From Hydrangea macrophylla (lineage: Eukaryota; Streptophyta; Magnoliopsida; Cornales; Hydrangeaceae): 64,000 nucleotides of DNA. Where the stretch lies: positions 80,012,634 to 80,076,633 of the forward strand of contig CM066997.1 in the NCBI GenBank assembly GCA_033977485.1, written 5' to 3'. Position 1 is the stretch's first letter. The number at the start of each line of letters is the position of its first letter. The notes under the pieces are model-generated. The model made no database searches. It saw only the letters and a list, made by a program, of their open reading frames with translations, and was not told the DNA's origin. The position numbers and the translations under genes were made by a program. Below, one piece after another: positions 20,996-32,291 of this stretch.

Positions 20996-21979
20996 ATGGA
21001 TCCGGAGTTTCACCAGTTTGTGACTGATGCTTATGGAGGACATATTATCCATGGAGATACCGTGGAGCCAGCTGACCCAGAGTTTTATCGTGAGCGTGTG
21101 TGCCAGATAGCTAGTCGACATTTAGAGGAAGACATGTGGAGAGCGCTTTATGTGACCAGGAGTACTCACCCAACACAGATGCGCATGGATGCTTACCATA
21201 CTGCGAGGGTCGGTAGAGACATTTGCCAGGAGATGTTACGACTAGTTTTGAGTAAGCCAGAGATGGATGAGATTGAGTTGAGAGCCATTGTAGCCGGTCC
21301 ACCAGAGCCTATAACTGTACCAGCAGCAGCAGCCCCACCATCACCAGTGCCCGACGTACCTGTCCCAGAGCCAGAGCCTTAGCCGATTGAGGATGAGGAG
21401 GATCTAGAGCCTGAGGATGAGCATCCCGATGAGGACATGGATGGAGATGGAGAGGAGGAGCCGATAGATGACGAGGACCCAGTAGAGGATGAGCATGCAG
21501 ATGATGAACCTGAGGATGACCCCGAGGAGCCAGAGGATCCAGTACCAGACCCAGAGGCTATTGAGGCAGACGTAGTAGTAGATGAGGAGGTACCCGACAA
21601 GGAGATAGTTGTGCCAGAGGTACCCGTTGTGCTTCAGATACCAGCTGGACCCATTATGCATATGGCAGCCATGGCCGATATGGCAGTAGGATGGATAGCT
21701 CAGATGGTAGCACAGCCAGCAGATTTTATTATAGGAGAGGTGGCTATAGCAGGAGCTCTTGACATAGCTGACGGTTTTGCTGCAGTAGTTGTTGATGTCG
21801 CTAACCAGGCGATAGCAGACGTGATGGAGGACGATGATGCAGAGATGATAGAGGATTGGGATATAGGGGTAGTAGTCGGGGATCTTGTTGCACCAGTTGA
21901 GGATGATCCAATCGAGGAGATGGATATAGACCCAGAGGACGAGGCACCACCAGCAGGATCAGATGCTGACGACTTTTGA
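20996..21979 (+). pseudogene. Extra ORF between PBS and gag of C, one stop
   Basis: 328 codons from ATG 20996, interrupted once by an in-frame TAG at 21380. Residues about 1-105 look globular (DPEFHQFVTDAYGG, RVCQIASRHLEEDMWRALYV, ARVGRDICQEMLRLVLSKPE). A Pro-rich joint and a long Asp/Glu-rich tract follow, then an Ala-rich segment near 21655-21835 (AAMADMAVGWIAQMV, EVAIAGALDIADGFAAVVV) and an acidic end. I recognise no domain. Its position before gag, in a frame kept open for almost 1 kb, and an acceptor-like site just upstream suggest a once-expressed accessory protein. The start at 20996 is chosen because it is the first ATG after that acceptor. Confidence 0.55.
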
Positions 21980-22161
21980 GTCAGGATCTGCAGGGTATAG
22001 ATTTGGTTAGTTTATTAGGACATGTTGTCCACCAGATTTTTAGGAGCTTGAGAGATAGCTATTGACCATAGCTTTGTATAGTATTATCTGACTTTAGTTG
22101 TTGTAACTCTTGTCCCATATGGTACACAGTTTGACTAGTGTGTACTATACGGTACATCTTT

Positions 22162-22184
22162 TGATATATATATATATATATATA
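22162..22184 (+). repeat. (AT)n microsatellite upstream of gag, C
   Basis: About 11 AT dinucleotides in the 370-bp non-coding gap between the extra ORF and gag. Confidence 0.75.
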
Positions 22185-22320
22185 CGAGCGGTACTTTTGT
22201 TATTGTTTGGTTGTTGCGTTGTGCTGTGTTGTTTAGTAGAATGGTTAGTTTTGTTGTTTCTTGTTCTATCTTGAGTTCGTTTCTACGAGAAGACTTTCAG
22301 CTGATCAATATGTCTCTTGT

Positions 22321-22323
22321 AGG
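22321..22323 (+). promoter_or_regulatory. Predicted splice acceptor before gag of C
   Basis: ATGTCTCTTGTAG|GCGATAC, AG at 22321-22322, 18 bp before the gag ATG at 22341. A comparable acceptor (TTCATTTTTAG|GTAGCG) precedes gag of the related element on minus at 39183. Paired with the LTR donor it gives a 3123-nt intron. Confidence 0.5.
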
Positions 22324-22340
22324 CGATACTCATTAGCATC

Positions 22341-23801
22341 ATGGTAGGACCCTTGAGAAATCACTAAGCACGTAATGGAGCACCTATTCCGGAAGGGATG
22401 GATTCGACGGGAATTTTCGAAGCATTTATGCAGAGGATGGAGCATGTGGGGGATACATATAATCACTCCACCCACCAGAGACCTCTTGTACCCCCGCCAA
22501 CAAGACAGACTGGAGATAAGCTGTTAGCAAATTTTCGTGGGTTACGTCCCGAAAAGTTCGATGGACTAACAGAACCATGGAAAGCAGAACAATGGATAAG
22601 AGAGATGGAGTTAATATTTGAAGCATTGGAATGCAACGAACAAGAGAAACGTCGCCTTGCTACGTTTCAGCTGACTTATGCCGCCGCAGATTGGTGGGAA
22701 GCTGAGCGAGCCACAATTGGGATCGATGCCGCTAGAGCTATGTCGTGGGAGACATTCAAAGGCAGATTTTTGGATAAGTATTTTCCAGAAGATGAGAGAG
22801 ATCAACAGGAAAGGAACTTTCTCAATTTGATCCAAGGAGGATAGAATGTACGGGAATACACAACACAGTTCGAGCGTTTATCCAGATTTGCTCAGCATAT
22901 GATAGACACTCCGCAGAAGAAGGTTAAGAGATTTCACCAAGGACTGAACCCCCACCTCAGACATATGATGGTTGGTCATCTGAACCAGTCGTATGAGGAA
23001 ATTGTTAGATTTGCTACAGGATTAGAAAAGGATGCTAATCCAGTACAGCAATCACAGACAAATCGACCTCAGTCGTCACGAGGGTTTCAACAGAGAAATT
23101 TCCCTAATCGACCACCGAGAAATACCCAAGGATGGAGACCTCAGGAAAACTTTCAAGGAAACAAGAGAATCTGGGAAGGAGCCAGGAAACCTCAGCAAGG
23201 TTATAATCGACCCCAGCAAAATCAACAGCGAGAACTACAGCCGCAGGCATTACTAACAACCCCACCAAGCAATAGTGGAGGATGTTTTAACTGTGGAAAG
23301 CCAGGACATATTTCAAGGAACTGCACTGTCTATAGATCAAATCGCAGGTCAGATATCGTCTGTCGCAACTACAACAAACCAGGACACTTGAGCAAGGATT
23401 GTCGTGCACCACGAGGAGGATACTACGGGGCACCAGTTCAAGGAATTCAAGGACCTCCAAATCAGGCAAGGATGAATGTTATTATCCTAGAAGAAGCAGG
23501 CTTTAATGCTGATGAGCAGCAACATTTGGAAGGTACACTTGTACTCTTTCATAGTCCAGTTAAAGCTTTATTTGATACTGGAGCTGCACGTTCTTTTATT
23601 GCTGTTAAGATTGTGCGTCAGTTGGGTTTAGAACCCCAGACACTTGAGTCAACACTGAATGATGTGTCACCGTTGGGAGTGACAGTTAAGTTGAGTAAAG
23701 TGTGTAGAGATTGCCCATTGACTTTGGGAGATAGGAATCTTCCAGCAGACTTGGTAGTTCTGTCGATGTCAGAATTCGATGTTATCCTAGGGATGGATTA
23801 G
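22341..23801 (+). pseudogene. gag: gag and protease part of element C polyprotein
   Basis: The ATG at 22341 is chosen because the related element's gag starts at the same place (M-V-R versus M-V-G). Retrotransposon gag core: EKFDGLTEPWKAEQWIREME, ADWWEAERATIG, then FERLSRFAQHMIDTP and RFHQGLNPHLRHMMVGHLNQ. A CCHC knuckle (CFNCGKPGHISRNC) is intact; a second has lost a cysteine (CRNYNKPGHLSKDC). Protease follows with ALFDTGAARSFIA, Asp at 23574, and the flap-end LSMSEFDVILGMD. Stops: TAA 22365, TAG 22842 and TAG 23799, the last at the tryptophan of the usual G-M-D-W-L. The frame is otherwise unbroken into pol. Confidence 0.92.
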
Positions 23802-23822
23802 TTAACTAAATATGGTGCCAAT

Positions 23823-25523
23823 TTGGATTTCCCTACTAGGACGATTGTATTTCCAATACAAGGAAAGCCGACGATCAGATTTCAGTGTCAACCGACAAGC
23901 GACCTGTTTCTTACGAGTGGTTTGGCTACGATCATTAGTACGAGTACGGAGCTTACGATGGATCAAATTCCTATTGCACGATACTTTCTAGATGTATTTC
24001 AGGATATTAAAGGACTTCCACCGAAAAGAGAAATAGACTTCTGCGTGGAATTAGTACCTGGTACATTGCCTATTTCTAAGACTCCATATAGGATGGCACT
24101 AACCGAGATGTTGGAACTGAAGAAGCAAGTTCGAGAGCTTGAAGATCTAGGATTTGTTCGTCCAAGTACGTCACCTTGGGGAGCACCAGTTATATTTGTA
24201 AAGAAGAAGGAAGGAACACTTCGACTCTGTATAGACTACAGGGAGTTGAACAAGGTTACGATTAAGAATAGATATCCATTACCTCGGATAGATGATCTAT
24301 TCGACCAGTTACAAGGATCTAGGATCTTTTCCAAGATCGATTTACGTTCAGGATACCACCAATTGTTAGTTCGACCAGAGGATGTGTCGAAGACTGCATT
24401 CAGGACAAGATATGGGCATTACGAGTTTCTAGTTATGCCTTTTGGATTGACGAATGTGCTAGCAGTATTTATGGACTTGATGAATATAGTATTCAGACTA
24501 TATCTGGATAAATTCATTATTGTGTTCATTGATGATATACTGATCTACTCAAAGACAAAAGAGAATCACAAGGAGCATTTACAAGTTGCCTTGCAGACAC
24601 TTCGAGATAACAAGTTGTATGTAAAGTTCAGCAAGTGTGAGTTTTGGCTACAGGAAGTCAAATTCTTGGGACATGTTATATCTCAGGAAGGTATTTCGGT
24701 AGACTCATCTAAGATTGATGCAGTCTTAAGCTGGAACAGACCGACGAATGCGACTGAAGTCAGAAGTTTCCTCGGTTTAGCAGGATATTACAGAAGATTC
24801 GTCGAAGGATTTTCCAAGATAGCAGGACCCTTGACAAACTTAACTAGGAAAGAGACGAAGTATGAATGGACAGACAAGCATGAGGGTGCATTTCAGGAGT
24901 TAAAAGAAAGATTGACTTCTGCACCAGTACTCGCATTACCTAAGAGTGGAGAAAAGTATGTGATCTACAGTGATGCATCGTACCAAGGACTCGGGTGTGT
25001 GCTTATGCAAGATGGAAATGTTATCGCATATGGATCAAGACAATTGAAGGTACATGAGAAAAATTATCCTACGCATGATCTGGAATTAGCAGCAATAGTG
25101 TTTGCATTGAAAATTTGGAGACACTATCTCTATGGAGAAAAGTTTGACTTGTTTTCTGATCATAAGAGCTTGAAGTATTTGTTCTCTCAAAAGGAGTTGA
25201 ATATGCGACAACGAAGGTGGATGGAATTACTCAAAGACTATGACTTTTCTTTGCAATACCATCCCGGTAAAGCAAACGTAGTAGCAGACGCTTTGAGCCG
25301 TAAACCTCGGCTAGTGATCGCTGCATTTCTAATTAGAGAATGGAGAGCATTGGAAGAAATTGCTGAATTTGATCTTCAGCCAGTGGAGCCAATGAAAGGA
25401 CAACATTTTGGATGTCTTATGGTACAACCGACTTTGATCAGTCGTATCATAGAGGCTCAACAGACAGCAAAGGATTTGAAGTTATGGTTCACCAAGATGA
25501 CAGCCAAGGAACTAGAAGTCTAG
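23823..25523 (+). pseudogene. pol: RT and RNase H of element C polyprotein
   Basis: 566 codons in frame with gag. RT blocks: [59 protein letters not shown] and the catalytic [10 protein letters not shown] with both aspartates (24531-24536). The thumb/connection [16 protein letters not shown] follows. RNase [53 protein letters not shown] and [14 protein letters not shown], with all acidic residues present. A TAG at 25521 separates it from integrase in the same frame. It copies element RNA into DNA in the cytoplasmic particle. Apart from the stop it looks catalytically sound. Confidence 0.93.
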
Positions 25524-26861
25524 AATATTAGTACCGACGGAGCTTTACGATGTAAAGATAGACTCTGTGTACCTAATAAAGAAAGTCTCCGAAAAGACAT
25601 ATTGGATGAAGCTCATAAGTCACGGATGACGATTCATCCCGGAAGTACGAAGATGTACAAGGACTTGAAGAGGAATTTCTGGTGGGAAGGAATGAAGCGA
25701 GAAGTGGCTGAGTATGTAGCTCAGTGTCTTACTTGTAAACAAGTAAAGGCAGAACATCAGAAACCACCTGGACTTCTACAGCCGTTACCTATTCCTCAAT
25801 GGAAATGGGAACACATAACCATGGATTTCGTGGTAGGATTGCCAAAGTCACAGCAGAATCACGATGCTATATGGGTAATCGTGGATCGACTTACTAAGAT
25901 GGCACATTTTATTGCCTATAGCATGACGTATTCAGTAGAACGTTTGAGCCGAATATATCTACAACACGTTATACGATTACATGGAGTGCCTGTATCTATT
26001 GTGTCAGACCGAGATTCGCGTTTTATAGCAGAATTTTGGAAGAGTCTCCAGACAGCGATGGAAACGACATTGAACTTGAGTTCAGTTTTTCATTCGCAGA
26101 CCGATGGACAGACTGAAAGAATTAATCAAGTGATGGAAGATATGTTACGTGCTTGTGTCATTGATTTTGAGAGTTCTTGGGAGATACACTTACCTCTGAT
26201 TGAGTTCGCCTATAATAATAGTTATCATTCAAGCATAGATATGGTGCCATTTGAAGCTTTGTACGGAAGACCTTGCCGATCGCCGCTATGTTGGACCGAA
26301 GTCGGAGATAGTCAACTTCTTGGGCCAGAGATGGTACGAGAAACCAGTGAGAAGATTCAAGTCGTACGTGAGAAGATGAAGACAGCCCAGACCAGATACA
26401 AGAGTTATGCTGACAAGCGACGCAAAGACTTGGAGTTTACCGTTGGAGATCACGTATTACTCAAGGTTTCACCTGTTCGAGGAATCATCAGATTTGGTCA
26501 GAAAAGGGGCAAATTATCGCCACGTTTCATCGAACCATTTGAGATTCTAGAGTGTGTTGGGAAGGTCGCTTATCGCCTTGCATTGCCGCCAAAGATGTCA
26601 GGAGTGCACAATGTTTTCCACATCAGTATGCTGAGGAAGTGTGTTCACAACCCAGTGCATGAGATCAGCTTTGAAGACATTGAAGTCCACAGTAACGCTA
26701 CATTCAATGAAGGACCTGTTCGTATTCTGGATCGAGGAATCAAGAAACTCAGGAACAAAGAGATTCCGTTAGTCAAAATTCAGTGGAAGCATCACGATGA
26801 AGGAGAAGCTTCGTGGGAACTAGAGTCAGAGATGCGCAAGAAGTTTTCGTTTTTATTTTAG
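25524..26861 (+). pseudogene. Integrase with chromodomain-like tail, element C
   Basis: In the same frame as RT. The open stretch runs from the TAG at 25521 to a terminal stop at 26859, with the first ATG at 25602. Zinc finger: HKSRMTIHPGSTKMYKDL with CLTCKQVK. Core: ITMDFVVGLPKSQ (Asp), SIVSDRDSRF (Asp), QTDGQTERINQVM (Glu). GPY/F-like region: GKLSPRFIEPFEILECVG. The C-terminus has RILDRGIKKLRNKEIPLVKI then QWKHHDEGEASWELESEM, the chromodomain-like tail of Tekay-type chromoviruses, thought to guide integration to heterochromatin. Length and motifs are complete. Confidence 0.93.
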
Positions 26862-26900
26862 ATCTTGTTGCTTTTGATTTCGTGGACGAAATCTTTTGTT

Positions 26901-26913
26901 AAGTGGTGGATGA
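26901..26913 (+). other. Polypurine tract of C
   Basis: AAGTGGTGGATGA directly before the 3' LTR start at 26914. The gag-only relative has the same tract (GTGGTGGATGA) on minus at 36801. Confidence 0.8.
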
Positions 26914-29190
26914 TGTAATACCCTGTATTTTGGTATATTAATAAGACCTGGTATTTCATTTCTATACTCGCATAAACTTTCTCTTTCCTTTAGTGAAATT
27001 TGGTTACCAATCGATTGCCAAGTTTCCCAATCGATTGCCACTTTTCGGATACCAATCGATTGACATCAATCCAATCGATTGCCATCAGACCGACCTGAAT
27101 TCATGACGTGTCAAACATCCCAATCGATTGCCATTCATCCCAATCGATTGCCATTGTTTCCAATCGATTGACTACAAATATCTGTCTCCAATCGATTGAC
27201 ATAAGTACCAATCGATTGGCATAACCTGAGATAAGTTTTCTTCTTTCCCTTAGCTTTGGACGTGTGGCACTCCCATATCTCTATTTATATGTCTCATTTA
27301 TTGGCCTTGGGGCTGTTTTTAGACCATTGAGAGAGAGAGACATACCTCTTGAGAGATATACATATATCTATCTATATATCTATATTTATACACACCCTCA
27401 CACACACTCACTGCCCTTGGCAGTTGGAAGGAAGAAGAAGAAGCAGAAAGAAGGAGGAGAAGCAAGAGAAGAGAGAGAACCCGACAAGGAGGAAAAAAAA
27501 AAGAAGGAAGAAAGAGAGAGCTTGGAGATTTCAAGCTTTAACACCAAGCCAAACGCACCCTAGGTGAGTTCTAACTCACTTGGTCCCTCTATATGAAGTT
27601 TATATAAGTTATTATGAAGCTTAGATGGGTTAAATGCATGTAGTGTACGTTTATATATGCTATTTTTGCAATCTGCTGGTGAGGACGAAGTGCCAATCGA
27701 TTGACATAAATCTCAATCGATTGCCATCAGTCTGGATCCAATCGATTGGATAGAAATCCAATCGATTGACATCCCAATCGATTGAAAATGTTAGCAATCG
27801 ATTGCCACTAGTTAAGACCCAATCGATTGCCTGTTTTCTCAATCGATTGATATGATTTTATACAAATCGATTGGACTTAGTCCCAATCGATTGGAATGAT
27901 CAGAACATGATTTTCTTTGCCTATTTATTTTATAAGAGGTTTTGTTGTTCGATTTCCAATACGGACTTCCTTTTTACGATTCGGGGGTTATCAGGGATAA
28001 TGTGACAACACAGATAAGTATGATTAATAACATATGTATAAATCTGACAACGTTAGATGCTATAAATTCTTGTATGAGTTCGATGTCCGTTTTCTTTCAT
28101 TCAGAGTAGTCAGGCCACATTGGGAATTGTCATGTGTCGATGTTAGAATGGAACGTAAGTAGGTTTGATAAGTTCTGGGAATAGTACGGGGATGGACATT
28201 CGGTCATGATATGCTCTTAAAAGCAGTGAGCTGTGAATATGCTCTTAAAAGCGGTGAGCTAGACCAAATAAGTCCTAAGATAGACTGGATGATCTATGAT
28301 ATGCTCTTAAAAGCGGTGAGCTGTGAATATGCTCTTAAAAGCGGTGAGCTGGGATCACTAGTAGATGACGTTAAGTCGTGGCAATAGAATGATATGCCTT
28401 ATTGGAAACGTTGTGTCCCTAATAAGCGGTGAGCTGTGCATATGCTCTTAAAAGCTGGGGGACGGACTGACGTGGAGTCCATGACATGCGGTGAGCTGTG
28501 CATATGCTCTTAAAAGCGGTGGACGAAATGGAGGTGTATCCCTAGAGTTAAACGATTGAGTCAGTTCATGAAATCGGAGTTTGTTAAATGTCGTGATTTG
28601 AGTAACATGACGATAAGGGTCGGTTTATAAGGATAGATAAAGGAACAAGATAATGTTATCTTTATAATAAGATGTTAACCCGCGTTTTCATAAGCTCGTG
28701 TTTACTTCAGATAACTGGTACCTCGTTAGTTTATGCTCACTCAGCTCTCAGTAAGCTGACGGCCTTTTATTGCCTGGACTTTCCCCGTCCAGAATATCCT
28801 GCCCCTTATTCTGCAGGTAATGACCAGTACACTGATGACTATTATCCAGAGGAAGTCCCCACCGATGATGGTTACGCCAGGGAGGATTACCCTTATGCCA
28901 GTTGAAGACTGAAGATGTTATAGTTAGATTATATTTCGAATTGTTCTGTTGAACCTTTTGTTAGCGGGTATTTGGGCATTTGTTGTCTTCAGACCTGTTG
29001 TGATCCTGTGGACCATACTCTGATATTTTGTAATAGTTAGCACTGTGTGTTATTCTCAGTTGTTTACTGTTGCTTTTCTTTTGGACTAGTACTTCGTGGT
29101 GTGGATTATTAGTGACTTTCACCTGTCATTCCTTATGGACCCATAAAGGAAATTTATTTTTCTCTATTTATGCTGCTCCGGGGCGTGACA
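26914..29190 (+). repeat. 3' LTR of element C
   Basis: 2277 bp. It keeps all nine cluster-1 CAATCGATTG sites (27008, 27028, 27053, 27072, 27121, 27141, 27161, 27189, 27209) and ten cluster-2 sites (27694 to 27884, one variant at 27864). The donor, tandem repeats (28209-28520) and 77-codon ORF (28672-28905) are also present. Scattered single-base differences separate it from the 5' LTR. Confidence 0.93.
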
Positions 29191-30796
29191 AGACAAGCAC
29201 GAGAGATTATGAATGACTAAAAAATTACGCAATTTTGGGTATGATTGAATGCGATTTTGGATCTAGTCAAATGTGTTTTTGAATTTGATTGAACGCGATT
29301 TCAGATCTGATTGAATGCAATTTTTTTGCACTATTCACAATCTCTCATGTTTGTCTTAACCTAATATGCTACAGGTAAGCATTAAGTGCAATATACGTGA
29401 CAATTTCTAATAATTTAAGCTAACAGTGTCAAAATTTGGGTCTGATTGAATGAATTTTTGAAGTTCAAGGACCCAATTGAAAAAAAAATGGTTTATGGAT
29501 CCAATTGAAAGCAGGTGTATAGTTTAATGGACTAATGTGTAATTTTCCCATGTTTCTATAATACCTGGGTTAAGCATTGTAATTTTTTGTTTTTATCAGA
29601 TTTCATGGTTAACATGGATTGATCATAGGTTTTGCAACACAATTGCTCTCTATCTAGAATTTCATAACAGAGAATCCCTTGTAAAATAAATTAATCAGAG
29701 CCTTAATCAAGTATTTTAAGCTCCAAATATTTTTTTTGACTTTCAATGAGTTAATAAGATCCTTTAAAAAGATTAAGATTCAGATTTGTTTGCTATTTTT
29801 AATAAATTATACAAAATCTATGGACAGAGAGTTAACAATTCTGAATGATGTCTGATCTTGGTCCAATTCCCAGAGATTGGACCATTTAATCTTTGATTTT
29901 CTTTTTGGTTTAGATAATAGACACACAGAGACATGTCAAAACAAAAATCATTGAGATCAAGCCATGGGAACCATGAGTTTCCTATTTTTGAATGTTTGAT
30001 TCCTTCTTTGTAAATTCTAGAATTATGAGCAAATTTGGTAAGTCTCATTCATTTTAATCCAAATGGATTTCTATGGCCTTAAGGCTTGAATCATGTTTTT
30101 TAATAAGAAAAATTGAACTCAAATCCAGAGGTCAAGTGATCCAAATCATCAAATGATTTATGTCTTGTTCATTTTTCATACATTCATGATCATCATGTTT
30201 AGAGATAATACTTGTATTTTGGATTATGGAGTACAGGAATAAATCATGATTGGTCGAACGTCGTCTTGGATTGTTTTCAAATATGTTGAAGTAATATCAT
30301 CTCTATATGGATATTACATTGGCTCTAGGTTAAGGTCCCTCTGGATCTTCCCGTCGAGACTTGTATGTCTATAGAGATGTTACGACATCAACGATTAGAG
30401 AGATTTCATGATTTTGGTCAACCCCATTCATTTTGTTTGATTTAGATGAAAATTTGATAATATTATATTCAAGCATGTGGACTAACCCTTGTTTTGCAGC
30501 GCACCCGAGGTGAGTCACTTTGCCTTCTCTTAAGTTTATTTCATCATTAATTTTATTGATTTTATGACTCTATGTGTGACACCTTAGATTAGGGTTTTGC
30601 CTTATATGCTTATGTTATTAGAGACCTTTTTACCTAGATTTTCTATATTTTGTATGTATTGCATGTTTCCAATTCACAGCGGGATCCCATATAAGTTCTC
30701 TCGTTTTTGTTGCATATTATTTGTGTGGTATTTGAACTTACTTGGTTGTGGATGCTTTTTTTTAGCGATCTTACACCCCTTTCGACTTGCTTATGC

Positions 30797-30818
30797 TATG
30801 TATATATATATATATACA
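30797..30818 (+). repeat. (AT)n microsatellite, Tat LTR tail
   Basis: TATATATATATATATA-type run inside the third piece of the interrupted Tat LTR. Confidence 0.7.
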
Positions 30819-31111
30819 TACATATGTATTGATTGGGACACACATAAACTTTTAAATTGAATAAAATGATGGTGACTAGAGGTTTATCCATGATAAGATG
30901 AGTGGGGGTGCTTTAGTCCCACCGGGATCCTTCCCCTCTCATTCCATAATCCCCGGACCTAAAAATCTCTAGTTTCACAGAAAAGTAGCTTTCAAAATGG
31001 TTTCTTAATTTCTTTCCTTAAAATTAAGTGGCGACTCTTTCTTTCGTTTTAAATTGATTTAAAAAATTGAGAAAAATAGGCCGGAAGCGGTAGGCCCACA
31101 TGTCCACAATA

Positions 31112-31124
31112 TGGTGACTCTGCT
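31112..31124 (+). other. Primer-binding site of Tat element B
   Basis: TGGTGACTCTGCT, 3 bp after the LTR end. I recall PBS of this type (TGGCGACTC...) from Tat/Ogre elements, attributed to tRNA-Arg. The tRNA assignment is uncertain. Confidence 0.6.
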
Positions 31125-32291
31125 AAAGATCGAACCCAGAATCTCTGGTTTAGCAGACCAGATTCTATTTTGGGTTCATTTGAGGATCAGACTTGAAAGC
31201 ATCCTTTCATCCAATTTATTTGATTTATGTGTGTCTATTTGCATATCACTTGCATGTCCCGCCAGTCGATTGCACAGAGCTATGGTCTTGAAATCTCGGG
31301 GTGACCCAGTCAGTCAAGTAACCAAAGAGTCGCGTGGTCACCCTTGATCTCATACCATATGTTGGTATATAAAAAGTCATCTACATGCCTTTCCAACCCC
31401 ATTGGGAGGTATAACGGATGCTCATCAAGGGACCCTAATTTGAGACTAAAAAATGGCCTTTTGCATGATGGTTTCCACAGAACCTTTCAAAATTAGGATT
31501 CTATTTTTGGTTAGGAACTATGTGGTGTAATACTTGGATGCCCAAAAGGGATTATTTGAGATGATGATAATGCTTGCTTGACATAGAATGTATAACCTTC
31601 TAATCACTTTCTAGCAATTTCCCGTTATGTCCCATGATATTTGGGAACATGCCGAACCTTGATTATAAGATTATGCTTCTTATACCTTGTTAGCTAAGCA
31701 ACATTGACCTTGTATGTATCCAAATTCATGAAAAGTACAATGATTATCCGATCTTGTGATCCTATTAGCCGTAGGTCAAAAATTCACCATTTATGATTGA
31801 AGGAATTTGAATTTACAAAATGTTTTGAAATGTTTTGAAAATCACCCTTTCAAAAGAAAAGGCCCAAGGTCTACCTTTTAATCAAAGCAAAGTTGAAACT
31901 CAATCATCTTATTGTAAAGTGTTTTCACCTCCCTATTTTCTCGAAGTTCCAGAAAATTCTTCCCATTTTAGAAAAGATTCCAAGAATGGTTTTCAAAAGG
32001 AAATTTCAAAAAATTTTCAAGAGGCATCCAAAACTTCGAAAGGGTGACAAGGATCACAATAAGGGGAGAAATTAGCTCCTTTGACATGGATAAGGATTTT
32101 ATGTGCTTATGTGCTATTTGTTAGATTTAGGATTTTTCCTTTTTTGTTGGCATATAGAGTAGTTATATTCACGTGCATCATCATCTGCATGACATGTGTA
32201 CGATCCATGACATCATATATTTTAAAAGAATCTTACAAAATAAAAATTTCTTCGCAAAGTTTTGAAAATAAAACATTGACACAATAAGATT
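31125..32291 (+). other. Untranslated leader of element B
   Basis: There is no coding signal in 1.17 kb. It is AT-rich with short open frames that show no family features. Tat elements often have long leaders before gag. Confidence 0.5.

Larger units (their letters stand above)
18549..29190 (+). mobile_element. Complete Tekay-type Ty3/gypsy element C, TSD AGACA
   Basis: The element is 10,642 bp with LTRs 18549-20826 and 26914-29190, each TGTAATACCC...GGGGCGTGACA. A perfect 5-bp duplication AGACA flanks it (18544-18548 and 29191-29195). Order: LTR, tRNA-iMet-type PBS, extra ORF, gag, protease, RT, RNase H, integrase with chromodomain-like tail, polypurine tract, LTR. Long LTRs, this PBS and the integrase tail place it with the Tekay/Del chromoviruses. 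The gag-pol frame has no frameshift but four in-frame stops, so insertion is fairly recent. It lies inside a MULE-type MITE. Confidence 0.93.
18351..29549 (+). mobile_element. MULE-type MITE split by element C
   Basis: The left arm 18351-18548 starts GGGCAAATTACACTTTAATC. The right arm 29196-29549 ends with its inverse (AATTACACATTAGTCC on the minus strand). The inverted repeats extend about 200 bp, into the sequence TTAGCTTAAATTATTAGAAA and beyond. A 9-bp target duplication with one mismatch flanks it (GTGTTTCTA 18342-18350; ATGTTTCTA 29550-29558). Long terminal inverted repeats and a 9-bp duplication are typical of Mutator-like elements. After removing element C the unit is about 552 bp and has no transposase. 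Confidence 0.85.
12962..31108 (+). mobile_element. Interrupted Tat LTR shared by elements A and B
   Basis: The LTR starts TATAGACACC (a decayed TGTAGACACC) and ends CCACATGTCCACA. Its pieces are 12962-14233, 17691-18350 and 29550-31108, and they align in order with solo LTR 1; for example CTCCAAGGACCATTGATTTG at 17936 corresponds to 8457. Removing solo LTR 3, the MITE and element C with their duplications leaves roughly 3.5 kb, the size of the other Tat LTRs. On the left is element A's antisense gene region. On the right is a PBS and gag of element B. The single LTR therefore joins two internal regions. Confidence 0.8.
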
